Positions 6,715 to 15,700 of a stretch of DNA of 16,723 nucleotides are shown piece after piece (the first letter of the stretch is position 1; each line of letters starts with the position of its first letter). Made by a program: the position numbers and the translations under genes. The DNA comes from an uncultured Bacteroidales bacterium (lineage in GTDB: Bacteria; Bacteroidota; Bacteroidia; Bacteroidales; Paludibacteraceae). Below the pieces are notes generated by a model. That model worked only from the letters and a program-made list of their open reading frames with translations, did no database searches and was not told where the DNA came from. The DNA is taken from contig CAKZZM010000038.1 in NCBI GenBank assembly GCA_937885465.1, positions 1 to 16,723 of the forward strand, read 5' to 3'.

Positions 6715-6777
6715 AGAGACGCTAAAGAATAGCGTCTCTACCGGAATTGCGTCTCTACCGGAATTGCGTCTCTGCCG
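6715..6777. repeat. Palindrome copy C with 17-bp tandem repeats running into uvrB
   Basis: The palindrome 6715-6739 is identical over 25 bp to the one in copy B. Its right arm begins a tandem array of the 17-bp unit GCGTCTCTACCGGAATT: 6732-6748, 6749-6765 and a partial unit 6766-6777. The second palindrome of copies A and B is absent here. The uvrB stop codon (6755-6757) and its last seven sense codons lie inside the array. Confidence 0.92.
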
Positions 6778-8797
6778 TTTTCTCCATCATCAGCAGTTCG
6801 TCTCTGAGTCGGGCGGCCTCGATGAAGTCGAGGTCTTTGGCAGCGCGAAGCATCTGCTTGCGCGTTGCCTCTATCGCTTTCCTCAGTTCTTTCTCCGACA
6901 TAGCCTCTATAATAGGCATCTGCACTGCTTCATACATCTTTTTAACCTCATACTGCACCTGCTGTTCTCCTGCCTTCGACAATGCTGCGAGCGGGTTGGC
7001 AGCTTGCGTCGGCGAGCCGACCGAATGAGGCGTGATGCCGTGTTTTCGGTTATACGCTTGCTGAATAGCCCTGCGGCGGGCTGTCTCATCAATAGTGGCA
7101 CGCATGGCGGATGAGATAGAATCGGCGTACATAATCACCTTCCCATGCACATGTCGCGCCGCCCTGCCCGCCGTCTGCGTCAGCGAACGCTTGTCGCGCA
7201 AGAAGCCGTTGCTGTCGGCATCTAATATAGCCACGAGGCTCACCTGCGGAAGGTCTAAACCCTCACGCAGGAGGTTAACGCCGACTAACACATCGTAAAC
7301 GCCTCGCCTCAGGTCTTCCATAATCTGCACACGCTCAATAGTATCCACATCGGAGTGGATATAAGCGCACCGCACACCGTACTTGCGCAGATAATCGTCT
7401 AACTCCTCCGCCATACGCTTAGTGAGCGTTGTTACCAGCACGCGCTCATCGACCTCCACCCGCTGCTGTATCTCCTCAAGCAGGTCGTCAATCTGGTTCT
7501 TCGACGGACGCACCTCTATCTCGGGGTCGAGCAATCCCGTAGGACGGATAACCTGCTCCACTATCACCCCTCCCGACTTCGCCAGTTCGTAGTCGGCAGG
7601 CGTAGCACTGACGAACACGCACGACCTCTCATCCCTCATCGCCGCCTGCTCCCACTCGCCGAAGGTCATAGGCCGGTTATCACGCGCCGCAGGCAGACGA
7701 AAACCATAATAGACAAGGTTATTCTTGCGGGCAGCGTCACCGCCCGACATGGCACTGATCTGAGGCACCGTAACATGACTCTCATCAACCACCATAAGCA
7801 TATCTTTGGGAAAATAATCGAGCAGACAATAAGGTCGCGAGCCGGGCTCTCTGCCGTCGAAATAGCGACTATAGTTCTCCACGCCCGAGCAGTAGCCTAA
7901 CTCCTGAATCATCTCGAGGTCGTAGTTCACACGCTCCTCTATGCGCTTCGCCTCCACAAAACGCTCCTCGCGCTGAAAAGCGAGAACCTGCTCCACAAGA
8001 TCGTTGCGAATCTGACCGATAGCATTGTCAATGCGAGATTTGGTAGTGCAGAAGATTGAGGCGGGGTAGATATTGAAATAATCGAACTCATCAAGCATCT
8101 TGCCGTCAATAGGGTCGAAAGTATAAATCTCCTCTATCTCATTGCCGGAAAAAACCACCCTTAGACAATAGTCGGCATAGGCGAGGAATATATCCAAGGT
8201 GTCGCCCTTCACACGAAACGCCCCGCGGTGAAGGTCAATATCGTTTCTCACATATTGCGAATCGACTAACCGCCTGAGCAGTTCGTCGCGCACAACAGGT
8301 ATCTCCTTATCTATCGTGATGGCATTCTGCGAGAAGTCTTGCGGATTGCCTATTCCGTAAAGACAACTGACCGATGACACCACTATCACATCGCGCCTGC
8401 CGCTCAGCAGCGACGATATGGCACTCAGTCGCAACTTCTCTATCTCCTGATTGATACTCAGGTCTTTCTCAATATAGGTATCCGACTGCGGGATATATGC
8501 CTCCGGCTGGTAATAGTCGTAATACGACACGAAATACTCCACGGCGTTCTCCGGGAAGAAAGCCCTCATCTCTGCGTACAGCTGCGCCGCCAACGTCTTG
8601 TTATGGGAAAGCACCAGTGTCGGACGGTTAATCTCCTGAATGACATTAGCAATGGTAAAAGTCTTGCCCGACCCCGTAACGCCAAGTAGCGTCTGCGACT
8701 GCGCACCGCCGCGTATCCCGCTCACCAACTGCTCTATCGCCTCAGGCTGATCACCCGTCGGCTTATAACTGCTCCTTAATATGAACTTCTCATGCAT
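6755..8797 (-). CDS. uvrB: UvrABC nucleotide-excision repair helicase subunit UvrB
   Basis: A 680-residue damage-verification subunit of bacterial nucleotide-excision repair. It is loaded by UvrA, inserts a beta-hairpin at the lesion and recruits UvrC. Domains in order: Walker A GVTGSGKT (39-46); beta-hairpin segment SYYDYYQPEAY (91-101); DEAH-like DESH (338-341); SATPADYE (398-404); helicase motif HSDVDTIER (481-489); QTAGRAARHVHGKVIMYAD (541-559); and a C-terminal UVR domain (about 636-671, KDLDFIEAARLRDELL) that contacts UvrC. All catalytic motifs are intact and the length is normal. The last seven residues (TAETQFR) are encoded by 17-bp intergenic-type repeats, so the extreme C-terminus is recently acquired and lies beyond the UVR domain. 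The start is ATG at 8797. The gene lies 39 bp after the membrane-protein gene, with no promoter seen between. Confidence 0.97.
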   Translation of the reverse strand: MHEKFILRSSYKPTGDQPEAIEQLVSGIRGGAQSQTLLGVTGSGKTFTIANVIQEINRPTLVLSHNKTLAAQLYAEMRAFFPENAVEYFVSYYDYYQPEAYIPQSDTYIEKDLSINQEIEKLRLSAISSLLSGRRDVIVVSSVSCLYGIGNPQDFSQNAITIDKEIPVVRDELLRRLVDSQYVRNDIDLHRGAFRVKGDTLDIFLAYADYCLRVVFSGNEIEEIYTFDPIDGKMLDEFDYFNIYPASIFCTTKSRIDNAIGQIRNDLVEQVLAFQREERFVEAKRIEERVNYDLEMIQELGYCSGVENYSRYFDGREPGSRPYCLLDYFPKDMLMVVDESHVTVPQISAMSGGDAARKNNLVYYGFRLPAARDNRPMTFGEWEQAAMRDERSCVFVSATPADYELAKSGGVIVEQVIRPTGLLDPEIEVRPSKNQIDDLLEEIQQRVEVDERVLVTTLTKRMAEELDDYLRKYGVRCAYIHSDVDTIERVQIMEDLRRGVYDVLVGVNLLREGLDLPQVSLVAILDADSNGFLRDKRSLTQTAGRAARHVHGKVIMYADSISSAMRATIDETARRRAIQQAYNRKHGITPHSVGSPTQAANPLAALSKAGEQQVQYEVKKMYEAVQMPIIEAMSEKELRKAIEATRKQMLRAAKDLDFIEAARLRDELLMMEKTAETQFR

Positions 8798-8836
8798 AGA
8801 TATGGCGCATTATTAGCGGTGTTAAATCATTCTCCC

Positions 8837-9703
8837 TCACTCCCGTTCAGTCACGGGTTTTATACTCGCCCGTCTGCTCTTCAGCGCGAAAAGGGCGACG
8901 AGTATCAGCATAAAGCATACCGGCAGTCCGCCTATGGGTGACGGGAAATCGACATCGGGCAGGTCTTCGCCCTCTACAATTATCCACTCGCCGTCGCCTA
9001 TATACTCGTAAGTTACTCCGCCTATGGTCTGCTTTTGTCCGACGATGGCATCGTTCGGCAGAGCGTCGATATCGGTGTAGTAGCCCAGGTCGTCATCATA
9101 GACCCTTCCTGTTCGCCTGCGCATAGGCGAGGTTAAGCGACTCTGCTGCGCCCTCGTTGCATTTGCCGAGAGCAGAGTAGCCTGCTGCAATGTAGCATCT
9201 GCGAGGTGATAAGTGCCGGTGTAGGCAGTGAGGAACGTGGTGGAGTAATCATGCGAAGTCCCTGATGATACGCTCGCATCCCTGCCTATGCCGCCCCCAT
9301 AACTGCGCACCACCTGCTGCGAAGACAGGTTACCAACCGACGATGCTCCGCCGCTCGCAGTGCCTAAGTGCGATGCAGAAGACATCGGCACCGCCACATC
9401 CATAGCCTCGCTCCTCACCGAAGTAGAGCGGAAACTTATCGACGGTGCCCCCGTACTGAGCCCCCGATACGACTGCCCGGAGCCAATAACCCTCTGCTGC
9501 GGAACACTCGGCGTATTCGCCGAGAAAGAACCCGCGCCGCCTATAATGCCTACCTTTGCAGTACCATCGGCTTGTTCACTGAGAATAAACGAAGGCAGAT
9601 AATGCGCCAAAACTATGCCATAGAAGATAACCACAATAGCCATCATTGCTATGGCAGCACTCGAATATGAATTTTTCTTTTTCATAGTAGTCATGATTGC
9701 CAT
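8837..9703 (-). CDS. Low-complexity membrane protein downstream of the giant T9SS cargo
   Basis: A 288-residue protein of unknown family. It has a hydrophobic N-terminal segment (about 15-40) after a Lys cluster, and a Ser/Gly/Ala-rich low-complexity middle (about 43-195). A short region around residues 198-252 carries DDDLGYYTD and GGVTYEYIGDGEW. The C-terminal tail has acidic residues, then SPIGGLP, a hydrophobic stretch (about 259-274) and KSRR. This motif-helix-arginine order resembles CTERM-type processing or anchoring tails, but no named one is matched. Topology is probably two membrane passes, or one anchor plus a cleaved signal. Three in-frame ATGs (9703, 9694, 9685) are close together; 9685 gives the common MKKK start, and 9703 is listed as the longest. 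It follows the giant gene after 11 bp, suggesting co-translation and a linked role. Confidence 0.72.
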   Translation of the reverse strand: MAIMTTMKKKNSYSSAAIAMMAIVVIFYGIVLAHYLPSFILSEQADGTAKVGIIGGAGSFSANTPSVPQQRVIGSGQSYRGLSTGAPSISFRSTSVRSEAMDVAVPMSSASHLGTASGGASSVGNLSSQQVVRSYGGGIGRDASVSSGTSHDYSTTFLTAYTGTYHLADATLQQATLLSANATRAQQSRLTSPMRRRTGRVYDDDLGYYTDIDALPNDAIVGQKQTIGGVTYEYIGDGEWIIVEGEDLPDVDFPSPIGGLPVCFMLILVALFALKSRRASIKPVTERE

Positions 9704-9714
9704 TTAGATGCACA

Positions 9715-12700
9715 CTATTGCGCGGTTATCAATATTCGTTTGACCTTACTACCCGCCTGCACGGTATATATGCCTGCTGTTTCGATCTTCACCTGCATCA
9801 CCTCCGCCTCTGCCGTGCGTTGCATAAGCAGCCTGCCGGCAACGTCGTAGAGGCGAACCACCTCACCTCTCTGCAAGTCGGAGAGGACTATCGTCCCCGT
9901 TGCTGTTGCGCCTTCGGCGTGCACAGCGAGAGCGGAACCGTCAAGCCCCGTGGCAGTGCCGTAGGTACCCCCGCTATCCGGCGGTGTCTCATCCATGAAG
10001 ACGGGCAGGAGCGAGAAGCGGAAGGTGCTGCCTCTGCTCTCGGCATAATAGCGATAGTCAGTGGCAACAAGGTCTGCCACTATGCCGTCCTGCACATCAT
10101 TGAGGAAGAGATTCGTCAGCCTGCCTTGCCAATCGTTAGGCACGGAAGAGAGGGTATAGAGCCCCTCTTCCGGCAGGTACAGCCCGAGTGGTATCTCGCT
10201 CACCATATCGTTCAGTGCCGCCGTCGCGAGGTTGCAATACGACGAACAGCCAGCACTTGACTCACCGCAAGGCACTACGCTATATATCTGCGGGCGACCT
10301 GCCTCAACGAGCAATTTGGTAACATCCCGCCCGAGTTCGTACTCGCTCGTATAACGCGCCGAGAGTAGGATATTCGTCTCATCACTCGCCTCTTCTGTAC
10401 TCAGTATAACCCGCAGCCATTGCAAATCCTCGCCCGCCGAAGTATCGCTGCCCGCCGCTTCACTACGCTTTAATGCGCGGTTACCCGCTGCCTGCGCTGC
10501 TGCGGACATAATGTTCATTCCGGCGTCGAAGACCATATATCCCGTGCCCTCTGCCTGATAGTAGAACGGCCGCACAGGAGGCAGAGAGGTAACGACATGC
10601 TGATAATATGTCAGGTTATCCTCCGCCAGTTCCGCTATCGTTATCTCCGGCGATGGTGTGGGGGTATATGTCGAGGTGAAAGGTGAGGCGATGAAGTTCC
10701 AGCCGTCGTTGGTAACGCCGACACTGCCCGTATGGCAGTCAAGCGAACTGCGCGTTGATGCCGACGGCGATACCTTACTATATGTCACGGGGAAGAAGAA
10801 CTCGCGGTAATAGGCGGAGTTAGAATAGAACTCATAGCCCCTGCCTGCCTCTAAGATGCCGTCTGCCGCCATCCGCTTCCAGTTGCCGCCATCGGCTAAA
10901 ATACCATTCGTAGCACGGCTCTCTGTGTCGTAATACTTAACGAGCCAGTTGCCGTACGCTAATTTCCGCCCGCCCGGCTCAAGCGAGAGGAATACATCCG
11001 AGAGGTCGGTCGCGAAAGGCAGGGCAAACTGCTGATACTCCTTCTGCCTTACGATGCGGGTATAATGCACCTTCGTTGCGGCGAGCGTGCCGTTATTCAC
11101 CAACTCCGCCGCCTGACGGTCGGTGGTGCGCAGCATAAGGCTGTCGCAAGTAAGAGTCTTGCCGGCATTGATAACGAGTGTCGCCGCAGGCGATACCCAC
11201 ACTGCCGCAGCCGTTATATCGACATCAATAGTGAGCGTGCCGCCGCGAACATAGAGCACACTCTCCGCACCCCCCGCCCACGAGGTGAGCGTAGCGGAGC
11301 TGTTGTATGTGTAAGGTATGGTATAGTAATGCTGACTATCTATTGTCTCGCCCCCTTTGGCAGTCAGCAGCACTCGCCTGCCCTGCGTCTTACCGCCGCA
11401 AGAGAGAGTGACGGTGCGGTCTGCATTGGCACCCGACAGAAGACTCTTCCACGCCCCGCTGTTCTCCGACCGCACAGCCCATGTCCCGCTGCCGCGGTAG
11501 CCGTTCATATTGACGATGACATTGCTGCCGTCCCAGTCGGTTATATCTAAGTACTCGCCTATATCCTCGAAGGCGAACCACGGGTAGAGGTCGGGGTCTG
11601 CCACCACATTCTCGCCCTCATGCGAGAGGTCGGCAGGCACCTCTTCCTGCTGCGGGTCAACGGCGGTAGCCGTCCACCCCGCAATAGACATCTCCGTCAC
11701 TACCTTCGTCGCCTTGACATGGCAGTACGCCTCGGCAGGACAGTAGTCGCCCTCCGCCTGCGTCAGCATTATATCCCACTCGCCTGATGCTGTAACGGTT
11801 ATAGTCTTCGCCGCTATATCGAAAACGATATCTCCGCCCGCCGGCGCAGGGGTGATAGTGGAGGTCAGTGTCCCGTTGCTCTCCGTTGAGAAAGCACCCG
11901 TAACGGTATAGGAAGCACCATTGAAGGCTATGTTCAAATCCTCCGTTTCCGTCGCTCCGCAGAGGAAATGCAGATTGGCAGTGGTGCAGTTGTTGCGATA
12001 GAGTTGCAGAGGCTTATGCTTCGACTTCTCCTTATCATCCTCCTGATATACATTAAACCGCTTATCCGACGAGTTGTAATATATCCTGCCATACCGCCCT
12101 GAGGCATCCGTCACACGCACATCGTCGGCATCGGAAGCGTTGATAGTCCATAGTCCGACGGTGTCGGCAGTGATGCTTGCAGGCGACTTGAAGAGCATCT
12201 TCTTTCCCGGCCATGCCACGAGTACGCGACTCATATTATCAAGGTCGTACAAGGTATGCCCGCTGCGCCTACCCTTGACGACAAACGGATTGATGGCGGC
12301 ATCGTCATCGGCATAGAGTACATCCTCGCCGGCTATCTCTATCGTAACGACAGAGGTCTGGTCAAGGAAATCACCCTGATTAGAGACGGTGTTATGTCCG
12401 TTACCCTTGCCGTACGACTCTGCTACCAAGAGATAATACTCGCCGGCGTGAATATCGGCGTTAGAATTGACGCGGACAAACCCTCTGCCGGTCGGCAACC
12501 CCGTTACGGTGCCACTGAGGGCTATATTCTTCGTCGTTGCCCCGCCGCCCGACACGACGGCGTTGCCGTTATGCTCGCCCTGCGCCAGACCCGACTGCAT
12601 GCGTATCCATATAGTAGTGCTCACGCGGTCGGAAGCATCTTTGGTAAAGGTCTGCGAGGCAGTGGTGAAACCCGCCGTGGCAGAAGTGGTGCTGACCTCG

Positions 12701-15700
12701 TAACCCGAGGGGATGGTGAGAGTGAGATTACCCGTCAGGTTCTTACCCGTGATACTGAACTCCTGCGCAGCAGACGGACCGTAGCCCTCTACATAAGTGA
12801 ATAGGTCTGCCGTGATAGGCAACACGCGAATAACAGGATTCAGCTCCTGATAATGATACAGTTGCACATTCTGCACATCGCCGCCCGCCGAAGCATAGAC
12901 GGTGAACTTACCGGTGGCAGCGTTATATAATAGGGTCTTTGTGCTCTTGCTCGTCGTGGCACTTTGTATCGTGGCATTACCTGACGCAACACTGATTGAC
13001 CAATCGTCGCCGCCTTCCTGCACCTCTATCTTGTTGGTATTATTAACGGCAAGTGCTCCGTCATTGCCGTCGATCAGTTTCCACTTGTCGTCGCTCGCCT
13101 CGAGGGTGAACACATACCCTGCATTGGTCGCCACATTGACATAACTACCCACGGGCGACGAGAACTCCACACCCACATCCGTTGCCCCCATGAGGTTACC
13201 GCTGATTGAGTCCCCGATGACCTTTCCCGTTTCATAAACGATGATGACCTCATCCTCTTCCTCAAGTTGGTCGGCGTCCGTTACTTTCTCAAACTGCTTG
13301 TAGTCGGACCACTTGGCATAGAGCGTTATAGCAGCGGTGTAGCCGGTGGCACTAAGCGTCCTGACGGGCGAGCCGGTGCAGGCAGAGGCGGTGTACCACC
13401 CGCAGAACACCTTACCCGCCTTCGTAGCCGTCTGTAGTGCTGTGGCAGAGCCGTAGGTATGCGAGGTGGGATAACCCGTAGCGTGGGAACCCGAGAAAGC
13501 GACATCACCCTCGTCCTTATAAGTGATGGCATAACTCTCACCCGTCCATTTAGCGTAGAGCGTAGTGTCCTTCGTGACGGTGCTGCTACCCCAGTTCCAT
13601 GCATTAGTGCAGGCGGCATCGGTGTACCACCCGCCGAAGGTGCAGTGGTCAGCCGTCGGGTCTGACGGACGAACAATCAACTTACCCGCCGGAACGCCCA
13701 CTATAGTAGTCGGCATACCCGCCGCCGAAGCAGGTGCTACGCTACCGTGAGCAAAGCGAACGGTGGAGTTGGAAGAACCGCCCGGCGTGGTGACACGCAC
13801 GCCGTATATCTGAGTAAATGAGGAGCCATACCTTCCGACACATAAGTGTCCCTTGCTCTGAGACGCAGTGACGGTGAACGATAACTGCGTATCGCTTTGA
13901 TTAGCATCCGTCACTTGCGTTCCGCCGGAACTATTGGTATTACCCGCAGTGAAAGAGTCGCGACCATCGATATACACATACTTATACGAAGCCTTTTGAC
14001 TACTATAACCATGAGTGAAAGTGACGGTTATCTCACCATTTATACCCGTCAGCGGAATACAGAAATAGTAATTTCCGCTCGATAGATTATTACCGGGGAA
14101 AGTAAGACCGTTAGTGGTATTATTAGTAAGGCTGAACTGATTACTGCTGCTTTTTGAATAGAACCATATTCCGTATTTCTCGTCTGCGGTTGTGGTATTG
14201 CCTTGTGCGAAGGTCTCGCCCGTCCATTTGGCAGCACGGAAATAGATATTGCATATCACATCATCCGCCTCTTCGTCCCACACTGCCGTAAGTGTAACAT
14301 CGGCTGTTATGGTGAAGGTCTGTGCCGGGAGGAAGAAGGTGGTGCCGTCGGTCCAGCCTCGGAAGCCATAGCCGGTCTTGGTGAGCGAGCCTGTGTTGCC
14401 GAGCACCATTACCGTTGCGCCGCCGGCATAGTCGTTATCGTCTGTCGGCACTGTTCCCGTCGTAGCACCGCCATCGGCGTAGGTAACACTATACCCTGCC
14501 TCCGACCATTTGGCATACAGCGACGGGTCAGCGGTATAGGCTGTTGCCCCGAGAGAGGTGACGGGCGAGCCGGTGCAGGCAGAGGCAGTGTACCACCCGT
14601 CGAAGTGATACCCCGTCTTAGTGGCACTCATGAGGTCGGTCGCCGTGCCGTAGGTATGCGTCGTGGGATAGCCGACGGCATGAGAGCCGGAGAAAGCGGT
14701 GCCGCCCTGATCATAGTAATGGATATCATAAACCCTCGGGGTGAAGGATGCCTCTATCGTTGTCTCTGAGGTGACGGTAACAGTGTTGCCGCTTGTATGG
14801 TCCGCACCATTGACGGTCAGCGACTCCAATTCGTAGCCCGCCGCAGGCGTGGCAGAGATAGTGATGATAGTGGAGTGAGCGAGGTCGCGCTCGCCGCTCG
14901 TGAACGACACAACCGAGCCGCTCGTGTTGGTATAATCGACTCGTATCGAGCCATTCGTCGTACCGGCAACCTCAACCCGCTGCGTGCGCATACCCACTGA
15001 AGGCTCATAACCGTAGAAGCGGCAGTTGTCATTCTGGTCATCACCGCCCATACTGCCATCACCCGTCGGCGTAATAGTGATAGCATCTAACGTCACCGCA
15101 CCGCCATCGAAATTAGTGGCATTATTGATTTGATATGAGTCGCCGGTCTTAGTCTTGTAGATAGAATTACTACCCGTCCAACCGGCATTATCCGTTATAT
15201 TCCACGCCGCCATACCGTCGAAAGCCGTGGTCGTTACCTTATAGAGATTAGCCGTGCCGGGCACGAGCGTCATCAGTGTCGCCTCCGAATACGTGCCGTG
15301 TCCCTTGCGGTAATAGACCTGCGTCCATCCCTTGCTGTTGTAGAAATAGATGGTCTTCTCCGCCGCCTGATTAGCAATAGGATACTCCACACTCACCACC
15401 GGTTGTGCTATATCCGAATAATTGACGGTGAAGGTATATGTTGCGCCGTTGGTGGTGGTCAAACCGCAAGAGCGCGAGGTGTTGTCCATCGTCCAGTTAA
15501 GGTGATTTGCGCTCGTCATATCGCCGCTATTGCCGTAATAATGACCGCAGCCGTCCGCAATATTGAAGCCATAGAACCATGGTGCGCCGAGGAAGATAGT
15601 AGCAACGGCTGTCGTCTCACTCACCTTCACGAAGTCGGCGTAGCCGTAGGATGTCCAATTTTCAACTCCCGTATTCACGTACAGCCTCAGTATCTTCACC

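Noticed and set aside
6655..6739. Palindromes B and C as Rho-independent terminators of uvrB
   Set aside because: On the minus strand neither stem is followed by a T-run (B is followed by CAAAAAAAAA, C by CAATAG), so they lack the second half of an intrinsic terminator.
6715..6777. Tandem 17-bp repeats as a CRISPR array
   Set aside because: Units abut with no spacers, are too short, number under three, and there are no cas genes nearby.
8798..8836. Terminator or promoter between the small membrane gene and uvrB
   Set aside because: Only a 3-bp stem and no TTTG/TAnnTTTG pair can be found in the 39-bp gap.
13362..14599. 41-bp direct repeats as ends of a mobile element
   Set aside because: Both lie in frame within homologous InlB modules and no transposase or inverted ends lie between them; duplication of a protein module explains them.
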